DNA of 64,000 nt from Pseudomonas sp. LP_7_YM (lineage in GTDB: Bacteria > Pseudomonadota > Gammaproteobacteria > Pseudomonadales > Pseudomonadaceae), in NCBI RefSeq assembly GCF_004364435.1, contig NZ_SOCT01000010.1, forward strand, positions 1 through 64,000. Direction: 5' to 3'. How positions within the stretch are numbered: the stretch's first letter is position 1; the number at the start of each line of letters is the position of its first letter. The notes beneath the pieces were generated by a model, which was given only the letters and a program-made list of their open reading frames with translations, searched no databases and was not told the DNA's origin. The translations under genes were made by a program, and so were the position numbers. Shown piece after piece: positions 30,001 through 39,248 of this stretch.

Positions 30001-30910
30001 GTACGTGCGGTTGCCAGCAACGGATCCCAAACCCGTCGTCGTCGAAAATGCGCCTGATCCACTGGCCGACGTTGACCCTCGTAACATCCCAGCGCTGAAC
30101 ATTAAGATCACTCAGTTGTTCCAGGGCAATGATCTGATCGGTGCCTGGTCGCTGAAGGCACGTCCGACCGCCAACGGCCTTCAGCTCAACGACCTGGATC
30201 TTGGCCTCAAGGGAATATCGCTGCTCGGCAACGCCGGTTGGGAAGGCGCCCCCGGATCGACCAGCAGTTGGTTCAAGGGGCGGGTAGCTGGCAAGAATCT
30301 CGCGGACGTACTGAAGGCCTGGGGGTTCGCGCCGACGGTGACCAGTCGGGAGTTCGAGATGAACGCTGATGGCCGCTGGCCGGGTTCGCCTGCGTGGGTG
30401 GGCCTCAAACGTTACTCAGGCAGTCTCGATGCCACGCTGAAAAACGGTCAGTTCGTCGAAGTGGAGGGCGGTGCTCAGGCTCTGCGCGTGTTCGGGCTGC
30501 TCAACTTCAACTCCATCGGTCGCCGTCTGCGCCTGGATTTCTCCGATTTGCTGGACAAGGGCCTCAGTTATGACCGGGTCAAGGGACTGTTGGTCGCCAG
30601 CAACGGCGTCTATGTCACGCGCGACCCGATCACCATGACTGGACCGTCGAGCAATCTTGAACTCAATGGCACACTGGATATGGTGCGTGACCGCATTGAT
30701 GCCAAATTGCTTGTAACGTTGCCCGTGACCAACAACCTGCCGATTGCCGCGCTGATCGTGGGTGCGCCAGCGATTGGTGGCGCGCTGTTTTTGGTCGACA
30801 AGTTACTGGGTGATCGCGTGGCGCGTTTTGCCAGCGTGCAGTACAAGGTCCAAGGCCCGGTGAAGGACCCTAAACTCACGTTCGATAAGCCGTTCGAAAA
30901 GCCGCAGTAA
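27095..30910 (+). CDS. yhdP: YhdP-family AsmA-like protein
   Basis: 1271 residues. One N-terminal membrane segment (LCALVLVVIALYVSVG) anchors a very long periplasmic beta-rich region with the domain of unknown function DUF3971 (QGSLNHDASDVARVISLFF; KLADPVLDLTQLKG) and an AsmA-like C-terminus (FGLLNFNSIGRRLRLDF). E. coli YhdP helps move phospholipids to the outer membrane as a bridge-like lipid-transfer protein. It follows rng by about 200 bp and precedes the nitrilase and tldD in the common pseudomonad order. Confidence 0.94.
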   Translation: MERLMRFFGALTRWGLSLCALVLVVIALYVSVGRQLAPMVAEYRADVENKAQAAVGMPVSIGRLEGSWSGFAPIFVARDVTVGQGSSALRLDQVRAVPDLWGSIRARQVRIARLELDGVQLGLKEDKDGHWALQGFPVQDDKPFDPGQVLKQMQTIATLSLFDSQITLQPYQQSPLTLTYASMTLKTGRFHQRLDARVTLPDGQPLSLNVRSRIRADAWRDAEAEAYLSLPQSEWSKWLPKSVTRDWTVKNLKAGGEFWLTWGKGHLQSAVARLNAPQFKGAYAERKAAKIDNLALNAWFQRDDTGAALLLDSLAMDIAGKRWESQVQLRQTAATSDSEELWHVQADRLDLTPVTPLLDSLAPLPEKLMVVLDHLKVTGGMRNVLVDYRPHAEGAKRLSFAANLDKVGFSAYHGAPGAGNVSGAISGDLGRGELRLNTDDFMLHLDPIFKNAWNYHHAEARLTWALDDKGFTLIAPYIKVVGDEGKIASDFLIRLHFDQSQEDYMDLRVGLVDADGRYTSKYLPAVLSPALDQWLRTAILSGHVDQSFFQYQGSLNHDASDVARVISLFFKVRNADLAFQPGWPQLTGVDGNVFVENSGVRIRATKGQLLGTQVRNVAVDVPHVATGQTSHLLVDGDFDGRLQDGMKILQEAPIGTGQTFAGWQADGPLQGHINLDILLVKGQEPKVVVDFNTSNARLKLADPVLDLTQLKGNFRFDYDKGLSGKNIKATAFDRPVAAEIFAEGKPGAPVTRITANSQITVKRLTDWLDVTQPLPVSGDLPYQLQLTLNGAESPLQINSNLKGVAVDLPAPFGKTADESRDTDFRMNLQGPERRITVGYGNLANLALAAPGGKFADARGELFLGEGGAVVPDSKGLRVRGSLSELDIAPWQAMVERYAGNDSGGGAKQLLSSVDLQIGKLTAMGTTLDQANVQLKRNNASWGLSLDSSKIKGTVTLPDNKATPTDIDLLYVRLPATDPKPVVVENAPDPLADVDPRNIPALNIKITQLFQGNDLIGAWSLKARPTANGLQLNDLDLGLKGISLLGNAGWEGAPGSTSSWFKGRVAGKNLADVLKAWGFAPTVTSREFEMNADGRWPGSPAWVGLKRYSGSLDATLKNGQFVEVEGGAQALRVFGLLNFNSIGRRLRLDFSDLLDKGLSYDRVKGLLVASNGVYVTRDPITMTGPSSNLELNGTLDMVRDRIDAKLLVTLPVTNNLPIAALIVGAPAIGGALFLVDKLLGDRVARFASVQYKVQGPVKDPKLTFDKPFEKPQ

Positions 30911-31121
30911 GCGAAACGCAGGCCCTTGCGTTCGTTGATAGGGCGTATGCAGATCGGTGGGAGTGAGGCTGTTCACGATAGGGGCCATTACATCTTTAGC
31001 GGATGCAGGGTCTCAAGCCAGCCTTCTGCCGATGGCGGCCCGACCAGGCTCACTCTCTCAGGTGTTCTTGTTCGCTGCAGATCTCGGAGTACAGTGCAGT
31101 TTTACCGATCAAGGAGCGCCT

Positions 31122-31973
31122 ATGTCCTTCGCTGTGATTCAGATGGTCAGCCAGAGTGATGTCCAGGGCAATCTGGATAAAGCTCGTGCGCTGCTGGAGC
31201 AGGCCGCGGCGTCCGGTGCGAAGCTTGCGGTGTTGCCGGAAAACTTTGCGGCCATGGGTCGTCGCGACATTGCTGCCATCGGACGCGCCGAGGCAGTGGG
31301 TGAAGGCCCGATCCTGCCGTGGTTGAAACTTGCTGCTCGCGACCTCACGTTATGGATTGTCGCCGGGACATTGCCGCTGCCGCCTGAAGGCCAGCCGGAA
31401 GGCAAAGTCACGGCGTGCTCGCTGTTGGTCGATGATCGGGGCGAGCAGGTTGCGCGCTATGACAAACTGCACCTGTTCGACGTGGATGTGGCCGATACAC
31501 GGGGGCGTTATCGTGAATCCGACGACTATGCTCATGGCAGCAACGTGGTCGTCGCCGATACACCTGTGGGAAAGCTGGGCCTGACCGTGTGTTACGACCT
31601 GCGCTTCCCCGAACTGTATACCGCCCTGCGTGACGCCGGAGCTGAACTGATTACCGCGCCGTCGGCCTTTACTGCCGTGACCGGCGCGGCGCACTGGGAA
31701 GTCCTGCTGCGTGCGCGTGCCATCGAAACCCAGTGTTACCTGCTGGCGGCCGCGCAAGGCGGCGTGCACCCGGGGCCAAGGGAAACATTTGGACACGCGG
31801 CGATCATAGACCCATGGGGCCGCGTGCTGGCCGAGCAGGCACAAGGTGAAGCTGTGCTGCTGGCCGAACGAGACAGTGAAGAACAAGCGTCCATACGGGC
31901 GCGAATGCCGGTTACCAACCACCGGCGATTTTTTTTGCAGGACGCCTTGCGGCCTGCCAACACCCCGGAGTGA
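31122..31973 (+). CDS. Carbon-nitrogen hydrolase (nitrilase superfamily, Nit1/YbeM-like)
   Basis: 283 residues from the ATG at 31122, preceded by AAGGAG (31111-31116); the upstream open frame is excluded. The Glu-Lys-Cys triad is visible: LAVLPENFA (Glu), YDKLHLFDV (Lys) and [13 protein letters not shown] (Cys). The closest described relatives are Nit1/deaminated glutathione amidases, which repair deaminated glutathione; this is inferred from motifs and context. The stop is 3 nt before the tldD ATG. Confidence 0.92.
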   Translation: MSFAVIQMVSQSDVQGNLDKARALLEQAAASGAKLAVLPENFAAMGRRDIAAIGRAEAVGEGPILPWLKLAARDLTLWIVAGTLPLPPEGQPEGKVTACSLLVDDRGEQVARYDKLHLFDVDVADTRGRYRESDDYAHGSNVVVADTPVGKLGLTVCYDLRFPELYTALRDAGAELITAPSAFTAVTGAAHWEVLLRARAIETQCYLLAAAQGGVHPGPRETFGHAAIIDPWGRVLAEQAQGEAVLLAERDSEEQASIRARMPVTNHRRFFLQDALRPANTPE

Positions 31974-31975
31974 AT

Positions 31976-33415
31976 ATGAGCGACTTGTCCTCTGTCAGCG
32001 AACACCTTCTGGCGCCAGGCGGCCTGAGCATCGACAGCCTGCAATCGGTGCTGGGAGAGCTTGCCGGTCCCGGGATCGACGCCGCTGACCTGTATTTCCA
32101 GGGCCAGATTTCCGAGTCCTGGGCGCTGGAAGACGGCATCGTCAAGGAAGGCAGTTTCAACCTTGACCAAGGCGTTGGCGTGCGGGCACAGTCTGGTGAG
32201 AAAACCGGCTTCGCCTACAGTAACGCGATCACCCCCGATGCATTGAGTCAGGCCGCACGCGCTGCCCGTTCGATTTCCCGCGCCGGGCAGAATGGTCGTG
32301 TGCAGGCGTTCACCACTCAAGACGTCACCCAGTTGTACGCGCCGGATAACCCGCTGGAAGTCATCAGCCGCGCCGAGAAGGTCGAGCTGCTCAAGCGTGT
32401 CGACGCCGCCACCCGGGCGCTGGACCCTCGCATTCAGCAGGTTACCGTTAGCATGGCCGGTGTATGGGAGCGCATTCTTGTCGCCTCCACCGATGGCGGA
32501 TTGGCTGCCGACGTTCGCCCGCTAGTGCGCTTCAACGTCAGCGTGATCGTCGAGCAGAACGGCCGTCGCGAGCGCGGTGGGCATGGCGGTGGTGGCCGTA
32601 CCGACTACCGCTACTTCCTAAGCGACGATCGCGCCATGAGCTATGCCCGCGAAGCCTTGCGCCAGGCGCTGGTCAATCTCGAAGCGATCCCTGCACCAGC
32701 GGGTACGCTGCCGGTGGTGCTGGGTTCGGGCTGGTCCGGCGTGCTGTTGCACGAAGCGGTGGGGCATGGTCTGGAAGGCGACTTCAACCGCAAGGGCAGT
32801 TCGGCCTACAGCGGTCGCATGGGCGAGAGGGTCGCTTCCAAACTCTGCACCATTGTCGATGACGGCACTCTGGCCGGTCGTCGCGGCTCCCTGAGTGTGG
32901 ACGACGAAGGTACCAAAACCGAATGCACCACGCTGATCGAAAACGGGGTGCTCAAAGGTTACATGCAGGACAAGTTGAACGCGCGGCTGATGGGCGTTGC
33001 CCGCACCGGCAATGGTCGTCGCGAGTCGTACGCCCACCTGCCAATGCCACGCATGACCAACACCTACATGCTCGGCGGTCAGAGTGATCCGGCGGAAATC
33101 ATCGCCTCGGTGAAGAAGGGCATCTACTGCGCCAACCTGGGCGGCGGTCAGGTCGATATCACCAGCGGCAAGTTCGTCTTTTCCACCAGCGAAGCCTATT
33201 TGATCGAGGACGGCAAAATTACCACGCCGGTCAAAGGCGCGACGCTGATTGGCAACGGTCCTGAATGCATGAGCCGGGTGTCGATGGTCGGTAACGACCT
33301 GTCGCTGGACAGCGGCGTGGGTACTTGCGGCAAGGACGGGCAGTCGTTGCCGGTGGGTGTGGGCCAGCCGACCTTGAAAATCGATGCGATCACTGTGGGT
33401 GGCACAGGCGCTTGA
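31976..33415 (+). CDS. tldD: Metalloprotease TldD
   Basis: 479 residues, typical for TldD. The Zn-binding HExxxH-type motif reads [11 protein letters not shown] near residue 260, with [16 protein letters not shown] and the late [15 protein letters not shown] loop. With TldE/PmbA it forms a heterodimeric peptidase that processes microcin B17 and unfolded peptides. A GTG at 31970 is in frame, but GGAG fits the ATG at 31976. pmbA follows after the opposite-strand darP. Confidence 0.96.
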   Translation: MSDLSSVSEHLLAPGGLSIDSLQSVLGELAGPGIDAADLYFQGQISESWALEDGIVKEGSFNLDQGVGVRAQSGEKTGFAYSNAITPDALSQAARAARSISRAGQNGRVQAFTTQDVTQLYAPDNPLEVISRAEKVELLKRVDAATRALDPRIQQVTVSMAGVWERILVASTDGGLAADVRPLVRFNVSVIVEQNGRRERGGHGGGGRTDYRYFLSDDRAMSYAREALRQALVNLEAIPAPAGTLPVVLGSGWSGVLLHEAVGHGLEGDFNRKGSSAYSGRMGERVASKLCTIVDDGTLAGRRGSLSVDDEGTKTECTTLIENGVLKGYMQDKLNARLMGVARTGNGRRESYAHLPMPRMTNTYMLGGQSDPAEIIASVKKGIYCANLGGGQVDITSGKFVFSTSEAYLIEDGKITTPVKGATLIGNGPECMSRVSMVGNDLSLDSGVGTCGKDGQSLPVGVGQPTLKIDAITVGGTGA

Positions 33416-33434
33416 TCAGGCCTTGTTTGGTATT

Positions 33435-33460
33435 GCGCCGGGTGCTATGTCACCCGGCGC
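33435..33460. terminator. Strong hairpin between convergent tldD and darP
   Basis: GCGCCGGGTG (33435-33444) and CACCCGGCGC (33451-33460) form a perfect 10-bp stem with a 6-nt loop. There is no long T run on either side, but the convergent position suggests bidirectional termination. Confidence 0.55.
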
Positions 33461-33467
33461 AGCAGCT

Positions 33468-33989
33468 TTAACGCAGTCCGCGCTTGGCTTCGTCCAGTTC
33501 GCGGATGTATTTGAAGATTTTGCGGATCGCAGTAGGGGCCTTGCTCTGCCTGGCCTCGTGCTGGGCGTGACGGATGAGGGAGCGCAGGTGCTGACGGTCG
33601 GCGTCCGGGTATTCGACGACGAACTGTTCAAGCACCTCGTCAGTACCGGTTACCAGACGATCGCGCCAGCGCTCCAGATTGTGAAAGCGCTCGTTGTACT
33701 GGCGCGTGGAAGCGTCGAGCTGGTCGAGCAGAACCAGGATCTCGTCCAGGTTCTGATCGCGCATCAGCCGGCCGATGAACGAGATGTGGCGTTTGCGCGC
33801 GATATGCGCGGTGTGCTTTGGAGCATCGGCCAGTGCCCGACGCAATTCGTCGGTCAGCGGCAGCTTGGCCAGCACATCGGGCTTGAATGTCGTCAAGCGT
33901 TCGCCCAGATCCACCAGAGCGTGCAGCTCTTTTTTGATCTGGGTTTTGCTTTTCTCTCCGTCGAAGGAGTCGTCGTAAGAATCAACCAT
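33468..33989 (-). CDS. darP: Ribosome-associated protein DarP/YjgA (DUF615)
   Basis: 173 residues from the ATG at 33989; the longer frame to 34004 has no better ribosome-binding site. An all-helical, charged protein with [33 protein letters not shown] and [11 protein letters not shown], all typical of the YjgA family. In E. coli it binds late 50S precursors and promotes peptidyl-transferase-centre maturation. It sits opposite tldD and pmbA. Confidence 0.94.
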   Translation of the reverse strand: MVDSYDDSFDGEKSKTQIKKELHALVDLGERLTTFKPDVLAKLPLTDELRRALADAPKHTAHIARKRHISFIGRLMRDQNLDEILVLLDQLDASTRQYNERFHNLERWRDRLVTGTDEVLEQFVVEYPDADRQHLRSLIRHAQHEARQSKAPTAIRKIFKYIRELDEAKRGLR

Positions 33990-34082
33990 GGGGGCAGTCC
34001 GCAAATAAACGCCGCCATGATAACCAGTCAGGGGCCAATTGTCCGGCCCGGCTGCCGAAATCGGAATTTGATGGAGTAAGTC

Positions 34083-35429
34083 ATGAGTGCATCAGAAAGC
34101 GTCGGCCCGCAGGCCTTGCCGGCACTGCAACAGCAGGTTGAGCAAATCGTCGCCGAAGCCAGGCGTCAGGGCGCGACGGCCTGCGAAGTGGCGGTGTCCG
34201 TGGATCAAGGGCTATCGACCTCGGTTCGCCAGCGTGAAGTGGAAACCGTCGAGTTCAATCGCGATCAGGGTTTCGGCATCACCTTGTACGTTGGCCAGCG
34301 CAAAGGCTCGGCCAGCACCTCGGCCAGCGGCCCTGACGCGATTCGTGAAACCGTCGCCGCTGCCTTGGCCATCGCCAAGCACACCTCCGAAGACGAGAGT
34401 TCAGGTCTTGCCGATGCCGCGTTGATGGCCAAGGAACAACCGGACTTTGACCTGTTCCACCCCTGGAATATCACTCCGGAAGAAGCGATCGAGCGAGCGC
34501 TGACCTGTGAAGCGGCCGCATTCGATGCGGACAGCCGGATCAAGAATGCCGATGGCACCACGCTGAACGTGCATCAAGGCTGCCGCGTGTATGGCAACAG
34601 TCATGGCTTTATCGGCGGCTATGCATCGACTCGTCACAGCCTGAGCTGCGTGATGATCGCCGAAAAAGATGGCCAGATGCAGCGCGATTACTGGTACGAC
34701 GTTAGCCGTCAGGGCGAGTTGCTAATGGATGGCCGGTTGATTGGTCAGAAAGCTGCCGAGCGTGCAGCAAGCCGTCTGGGCGCGCGCCCGGTGCCGACCT
34801 GCGAAGTCCCGGTGCTGTTTTCGGCTGAACTGGCAGGCGGGCTGTTCGGCAGTTTCCTGGGTGCCATTTCCGGCGGCACCCTGTACCGCAAGTCGTCGTT
34901 TCTGGAGGGCGCCATGGGGCAGCGTCTGTTTCCGGAATGGATGACCATCGATGAGCGCCCGCATCTGATGCGTGCCATGGGCAGCTCGGCGTTCGACGGT
35001 GATGGCCTTGCGACGTACGCCAAGCCCTTCGTCGAAAACGGCGAGCTGGTGTCTTACATCCTCAGCACCTACTCGGGCCGCAAGCTGGGCCTGCCCAGTA
35101 CAGCGAACGCAGGCGGCGTGCATAACCTGTTCGTCTCCCATGGCACCGAAGGTCAGGCTGCGCTGATCCGCCGTATGGGCCGTGGACTACTGGTCACCGA
35201 GCTGATGGGCAGTGGGCTGAATATGGTGACTGGCGATTATTCGCGCGGTGCGGCAGGGTTCTGGGTGGAAAACGGCGAGATCCAGTTTCCGGTTCAGGAA
35301 GTAACCATTGCCGGCAACATGCGAGATATGTTCAAGCAGATCGTCGCCGTTGGCAGCGATCTGGAACTGCGCAGCAACATCCGCACCGGGTCGGTGTTGA
35401 TCGAGAAGATGATGGTGGCGGGGAGCTGA
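34083..35429 (+). CDS. pmbA: Metalloprotease PmbA/TldE
   Basis: 448 residues. It has the TldE-type fold without the HExxxH motif ([55 protein letters not shown]). It pairs with TldD to form the protease, contributing substrate-binding surface. GGAG is present 7 nt before the ATG. A strong terminator follows. Confidence 0.96.
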   Translation: MSASESVGPQALPALQQQVEQIVAEARRQGATACEVAVSVDQGLSTSVRQREVETVEFNRDQGFGITLYVGQRKGSASTSASGPDAIRETVAAALAIAKHTSEDESSGLADAALMAKEQPDFDLFHPWNITPEEAIERALTCEAAAFDADSRIKNADGTTLNVHQGCRVYGNSHGFIGGYASTRHSLSCVMIAEKDGQMQRDYWYDVSRQGELLMDGRLIGQKAAERAASRLGARPVPTCEVPVLFSAELAGGLFGSFLGAISGGTLYRKSSFLEGAMGQRLFPEWMTIDERPHLMRAMGSSAFDGDGLATYAKPFVENGELVSYILSTYSGRKLGLPSTANAGGVHNLFVSHGTEGQAALIRRMGRGLLVTELMGSGLNMVTGDYSRGAAGFWVENGEIQFPVQEVTIAGNMRDMFKQIVAVGSDLELRSNIRTGSVLIEKMMVAGS

Positions 35430-35455
35430 TCGTCCCCAAATTCAAGGCACTCCCC

Positions 35456-35489
35456 AAAGGCCTGCACCGGTTTCGGTGCAGGCCTTTTT
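35456..35489 (+). terminator. Rho-independent terminator of pmbA
   Basis: A perfect 14-bp stem (35456-35469 with 35474-35487) around a GTTT loop, ending in a T run. The A-rich foot on the other side would also allow action on the minus strand. Confidence 0.9.
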
Positions 35490-35539
35490 ATTGCGCGTCA
35501 ATCGGCCTAATCCCACAAGGGGACTGGATTGTCCCCACT

Positions 35540-35652
35540 TGATTGTTCCCACGCTCCTCGTGGTAACACCTCCCCGGCCGCTCTGCGTCCACCTCAAACT
35601 GACGCCCAGCGTCTGGGTTGCATCCCTAGGCAGAGCGTGAGGACGATCAACC
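35540..35652. repeat. Palindromic intergenic repeat, copy 2
   Basis: GATTGTTCCCACGCTCCTCG at the left, GCTCTGCGTCCACCTC in the middle and GCAGAGCGTGAGGACGATCA at the right match the units at 38871 and 39025 with several differences. The rest of the 35430-35750 gap holds the pmbA terminator and a Fur box; I see no gene. Confidence 0.65.
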
Positions 35653-35715
35653 GCATTCACACAGCTGAGACCCATCCTCCCTTCGTTGGGGTTGTTTTGA
35701 TTCTTAAACTCATTT

Positions 35716-35734
35716 AATAATGAATATCATTCGC
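35716..35734. promoter_or_regulatory. Fur box
   Basis: AATAATGAATATCATTCGC matches the 19-bp Fur consensus GATAATGATAATCATTATC at 14 positions. It lies 16 bp before the orfX-like start, so the orfX-sodA unit should be induced by iron limitation. Confidence 0.75.
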
Positions 35735-35750
35735 TAAGTGAGCCGAGGTC

Positions 35751-36161
35751 ATGGGTACTGTCCTGCACGAGTCGCCTTATCTGGAAAACTGGCGTGCGCT
35801 GAGTCTACGGGTTCGCTGTGCCCTTGACCCTGATGAGGCGGTGGTGGCCTTCGTGATTCCCCATCACAACCTTGCGGATTTGCAACTGAGCCTCAATCAG
35901 CCGGAGGAGAGCGCCGAATACCTGTGTTCGGCGCATCAATGCCTGCTGCAAGTGATCCCGAGTTCGCACCTGACGCCTGCATTACGTCAGACCGCGTTTC
36001 GCCACAGCAACAAGACATACAGCGAACTGTCGGGCTTCATCAACGAACACGGTGAATACCCGCGCACCCAACGCCTGCTCGATAGCAGCGGCGAATACTC
36101 ATGCTCGGCGCTACAGCGCAACGCCGCAGCCGCCGGCACCTTGTCATTCGGAGTCCATTGA
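35751..36161 (+). CDS. Hypothetical protein upstream of sodA (OrfX-like)
   Basis: 136 residues, no membrane segment or signal peptide and no motif I can tie to a function. Conserved-looking parts are [18 protein letters not shown] and [15 protein letters not shown]. By position (after a Fur box, directly before Mn-SOD) it corresponds to the orfX of the P. aeruginosa fagA-fumC-orfX-sodA operon; fagA and fumC are not here. The stop is immediately followed by the sodA ATG (one base between). Confidence 0.7.
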   Translation: MGTVLHESPYLENWRALSLRVRCALDPDEAVVAFVIPHHNLADLQLSLNQPEESAEYLCSAHQCLLQVIPSSHLTPALRQTAFRHSNKTYSELSGFINEHGEYPRTQRLLDSSGEYSCSALQRNAAAAGTLSFGVH

Positions 36162-36162
36162 T

Positions 36163-36774
36163 ATGCCGTATACCTTGCCTGCCTTGCCATACGCCTACGA
36201 CGCCCTTGAGCCGCACATCGATGCGCAGACCATGGAAATCCACTACACCAAGCACCATCAGACCTACATCAACAACCTCAACGCTGCCGTCGAGGGCACT
36301 GAATTCGCTGAGTGGCCGATTGAAAAGCTGGTCGCCAGCGTCGGTCAGTTGCCGGAAAAGCTGCGCCCGACGGTCATCAACCAAGGCGGCGGTCATGCCA
36401 ACCACTCGCTGTTCTGGGACGTCATGAGCCCCAAAGGCGGTGGCCTACCAACGGGCGGCCTGGCCGAGGCCATTGATGCGCAACTGGGTGGCATCAAGGC
36501 CTTCAAGGAGGCGTTCACCAAAGCCGCGCTGACCCGTTTTGGCAGTGGTTGGGCCTGGCTGAGCGTTACCCCTGAGAAAAAACTGGTGGTTGAAAGCAGC
36601 GGTAACCAAGACAGTCCGCTGATGAATGGCAACACGCCGATTCTTGGCCTCGACGTCTGGGAACACGCTTATTACCTGCGTTACCAGAATCGTCGCCCGG
36701 AATACATCGCCGCGTTTTACAACGTCGTGAATTGGGACGAAGTCGCCAAGCGCTATCTGTCGGCTATTGGCTGA
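36163..36774 (+). CDS. sodA: Superoxide dismutase, manganese type
   Basis: 203 residues. Metal ligands are readable: His in [12 protein letters not shown], His in [10 protein letters not shown], and Asp/His in [20 protein letters not shown] and GNQDSPLM favour Mn over Fe. It dismutates superoxide in the cytosol. The ATG at 36163 has CGGAG upstream; the frame open from 36052 is a shadow of the gene before. The Fur box at 35716 makes it iron-repressed, which is sensible for a Mn enzyme that replaces Fe-SOD. Confidence 0.97.
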   Translation: MPYTLPALPYAYDALEPHIDAQTMEIHYTKHHQTYINNLNAAVEGTEFAEWPIEKLVASVGQLPEKLRPTVINQGGGHANHSLFWDVMSPKGGGLPTGGLAEAIDAQLGGIKAFKEAFTKAALTRFGSGWAWLSVTPEKKLVVESSGNQDSPLMNGNTPILGLDVWEHAYYLRYQNRRPEYIAAFYNVVNWDEVAKRYLSAIG

Positions 36775-36783
36775 GCGATTCAT

Positions 36784-36791
36784 AACAACAA
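36784..36791 (+). promoter_or_regulatory. CA-rich Hfq/Crc-like motif before the ZIP gene
   Basis: AACAACAA is an exact AAYAAYAA match, directly before the Shine-Dalgarno AAGGCGG and 12 nt before the ATG. Confidence 0.4.
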
Positions 36792-36803
36792 GTAAGGCGG
36801 TTT

Positions 36804-37691
36804 ATGCGCTCGGCGTTTCTCACCATCAGCAGCGGACGGTTGTTGCGTCTGGCCGTGGGTTCGATTCTGTTACTGGCCGGTACGGGATTACTGATCGCAC
36901 AAGGGCTTTCGTGTTTGAGTCTTGAGCCTGGGATGCTGCGAGCGCTGCAGGGCGGAGCAATCTGCGCCCTGGGCACCGCTCTGGGCGCGGTGCCGGTACT
37001 GGTGATTCGCGGCATGCCGGTGGCGGTATCCGACGGCTTATTGGGGTTTGGCGCCGGGATCATGCTCGCTGCGACCGCGTTCTCCTTGATCGTGCCGGGG
37101 CTGAACGCTGCTCAGGGCCTGGGTTTCTCGCAGTGGGGCGCTGGCGCCTTGATCAGCTTCGGCATCCTCGCCGGGGCGGTCGGGCTGTTCGTCGTCGACA
37201 CGTTGGTCTCGCAGGGGCCACACCTGGCCGATGTCGCAGAAAAACCGGCGATCCCCTCCAATATCTGGCTATTCGTCATCGCCATCATTGCCCATAACAT
37301 TCCCGAAGGCATGGCGGTTGGCGTGTCGGCGGGGGGCGGTCTGGCCCATGCCGACAGTCTGGCGATGGGCATTGCGTTGCAGGACGTGCCTGAGGGCCTG
37401 GTCATTGCGCTGGTGCTCGCTGCAGCGGGTATGTCGCGGCTCAATGCCTTTCTGATCGGTGCTGCTTCGGGTTTGGTCGAGCCGGTTTTTGCCGTGCTCT
37501 GTGCCTGGCTGGTGGAAATTGCCACGTGGCTGCTGCCTATCGGTCTGGCCCTGGCGGCGGGCGCGATGCTGTTGGTGGTGACTCATGAAATCATCCCCGA
37601 ATCGCGCCGCAACGGGCACGACAAGATCGCCAGCCTCGGGCTGCTGCTTGGTTTTTGTCTGATGATGGTGATGGATACGGCGTTGGCGTGA
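36804..37691 (+). CDS. ZIP-family metal transporter
   Basis: 295 residues with about eight membrane segments. Metal-site motifs of ZIP proteins are present: HNIPEGMAVG in segment 4, DVPEGLVIAL in segment 5 and VTHEIIPESRRNGHDK near the end. Members import Zn, Fe or Mn. Its place 29 bp after sodA and behind a Fur box would fit Mn or Fe import for the dismutase, an inference from context. Confidence 0.88.
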   Translation: MRSAFLTISSGRLLRLAVGSILLLAGTGLLIAQGLSCLSLEPGMLRALQGGAICALGTALGAVPVLVIRGMPVAVSDGLLGFGAGIMLAATAFSLIVPGLNAAQGLGFSQWGAGALISFGILAGAVGLFVVDTLVSQGPHLADVAEKPAIPSNIWLFVIAIIAHNIPEGMAVGVSAGGGLAHADSLAMGIALQDVPEGLVIALVLAAAGMSRLNAFLIGAASGLVEPVFAVLCAWLVEIATWLLPIGLALAAGAMLLVVTHEIIPESRRNGHDKIASLGLLLGFCLMMVMDTALA

Positions 37692-37700
37692 ATGTGGATG

Positions 37701-37795
37701 ACCTGTGGAGCGAACTCATTTGCGAAGCAGCGGTATGGCTGGCCGAGATGTATCGTCTGTACTGGCCAATCGCGAATGAGTTCGCTCATACAGGT
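37701..37795. repeat. REP-type inverted pair
   Basis: The left arm 37701-37725 and right arm 37770-37795 share ACCTGT, AGCGAACTCATT and GCGA as inverted copies, with two small differences. This is the common pseudomonad REP form found after genes; here it lies between the ZIP gene and the convergent DUF1810 gene. Confidence 0.75.
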
Positions 37796-37837
37796 GCTGT
37801 GTTTGCTGCTGGATGGCGCATGGGGCTCTTGGAGGTT

Positions 37838-38266
37838 TCAACCTTGCCTGAGCCTGGACACTGTTGCGCTGTCCGGCGTGCCGCCAAAGAACGCATCAAT
37901 CACCTTTTGAAACAGCGGACTCTGCGGGGCGACGCTGGCAAACAACGTCATGCTCGAACGTAGCTTCAGGTCGTCCGGCGAGCCCATGATTTCGGTAGCG
38001 CTGCGCTGGCGCCATTGAAGCAGAGCGCTGCAGCAACTTTCCAGCCGCGCACCCAGGCAGGGATGCTGCAAATACGCCAGTGCCTCTTCGCGACCTGAAA
38101 TGCCATAGCGCTGCGCCATTTCGCTGTGACCGAGCCCCTTCAATTGGGGAAAGACGAACCACATCCAGTGACTGCGTTTGCGCCCGTTGCACAGCTGCGA
38201 CAGAGCTGTTTCAAAGACAGGTTCTTGGGCATCGAGAAAGCGTTGCAGGTCGTATTCATCGTTCAT
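37838..38266 (-). CDS. DUF1810 family protein
   Basis: 142 residues. The signature [15 protein letters not shown] and the preceding [14 protein letters not shown] are characteristic of DUF1810; the family is helical and cytosolic, with no established biochemical role. GGAG precedes the ATG. It stands alone between the REP pair and the yjdM-like gene on the other strand. Confidence 0.88.
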   Translation of the reverse strand: MNDEYDLQRFLDAQEPVFETALSQLCNGRKRSHWMWFVFPQLKGLGHSEMAQRYGISGREEALAYLQHPCLGARLESCCSALLQWRQRSATEIMGSPDDLKLRSSMTLFASVAPQSPLFQKVIDAFFGGTPDSATVSRLRQG

Positions 38267-38423
38267 TTGGAGTCTCCCGCATCAACGGCGCTGCCAGCGA
38301 CAGCGCATAAGTAATAAGACTGCCATGACGCGCAGGGTTCACGGCCTTTTCAGGGGCGTTGCCCGTGCGCCTATAAAAACCCTTATAATCCTGCGTCTAT
38401 TTCTTCCTGATGCGAGATCTGCC

Positions 38424-38762
38424 GTGAGCTTACCGCCGTGCCCAAAATGCAATTCCGAGTACACCTATGAAGACGGCACCCAGCTGGTCTGCCCGGAATG
38501 CGCCCACGAGTGGTCCGCCGACGGCGTGGCCGAGGCCAGCGATGAAGTCAAGATCATCAAGGACGCGGTCGGCAATACCCTGCAGGACGGCGACACCGTG
38601 ACCGTGATCAAGGACCTGAAGGTCAAGGGTTCATCGCTGGTGGTCAAGGTCGGCACCAAGGTCAAGAATATCCGCCTTGTGGACGGCGACCACGACATCG
38701 ACTGCAAAATCGACGGCATCGGCGCGATGAAGCTGAAGTCGGAGTTCGTGAAGAAGGGTTGA
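38424..38762 (+). CDS. Zinc-ribbon protein of the YjdM/PhnA family
   Basis: 112 residues from GTG at 38424. An N-terminal zinc ribbon (CPKC...CPEC) precedes the PhnA-like domain ([20 protein letters not shown]). Despite the old phnA name, E. coli YjdM is not required for phosphonate breakdown and its role is unclear. No ATG fits the conserved start SLPPCPKC. It is followed by a 486-bp gap filled with repeats. Confidence 0.9.
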   Translation: MSLPPCPKCNSEYTYEDGTQLVCPECAHEWSADGVAEASDEVKIIKDAVGNTLQDGDTVTVIKDLKVKGSSLVVKVGTKVKNIRLVDGDHDIDCKIDGIGAMKLKSEFVKKG

Positions 38763-38773
38763 AGCGCGCATGT

Positions 38774-38796
38774 GTAGGAGCGCGCTTGCCGGCGAA
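38774..38796. repeat. Single pseudomonad REP half-element
   Basis: GGAGCGCGCTTGCCGGCGAA (38777-38796) is the widespread Pseudomonas REP core. It abuts the tandem array at 38797. Confidence 0.6.
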
Positions 38797-39172
38797 TGAT
38801 TGTTCCCACGCTGCGCGTGGTAACACCGCCTGATGATTGTTCCCACGCTGCGCGTGGTAACACCGCCTGATGATTGTTCCCACGCTCCGCGTGGTAACAC
38901 CGCATTGGACGCTCTGCGTCCACTCAAGCCAGCGCGCAGCGTTAAAGGCTGCGTTCCCACGCTGAGCGTGCGGAACGATCACTGCCTTTGCGACAGCATC
39001 GACCCACGATAGCCTGCAAGTTGATGATTGTTCCCACGCTGCGCGTGGTAACACCGCCTTGGACGCTCTGCGTCCACTCCAGGCCGACGCGCAGCGTTGA
39101 AGGCTGCGTTCCCACGCTGAGCGTGCGGAACGATCACTGCCTTTGCGACAGCATCGACCCACGATAGCCTGC
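38797..39172. repeat. Tandem array of palindromic intergenic repeats
   Basis: A 37-bp unit (TGATTGTTCCCACGCTGCGC onward) starts at 38797 and 38834, and again at 38871 where it opens a longer unit. A 147-bp segment (38871-39017) is repeated as 39025-39172 with few changes, period 154. Each unit holds the palindrome CCACGC-N3-GCGTGG, GGACGCTCTGCGTCC, and an inverted TTCCCACGCTGAGCGTG. No spacer variation or cas gene is present, so this is not CRISPR. It fills the 38763-39248 gap; I see no gene there. Confidence 0.85.
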
Positions 39173-39248
39173 CGGTTGCATGGCTGACTGTCCTGATCCG
39201 CCCCAGGCCTATGCGAGCGGCTGAAGCCCTTGCAACAGCTGCGCGCGG

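Noticed and set aside
30957-31121. N-terminal extension of the nitrilase-family protein
   Set aside because: ATG 31122 has AAGGAG and begins directly with the conserved FAVIQM strand.
38797-39172. CRISPR-like array
   Set aside because: Repeats are palindromic and spacers are not unique: the longer units repeat as a whole with period 154, and no cas gene is near.
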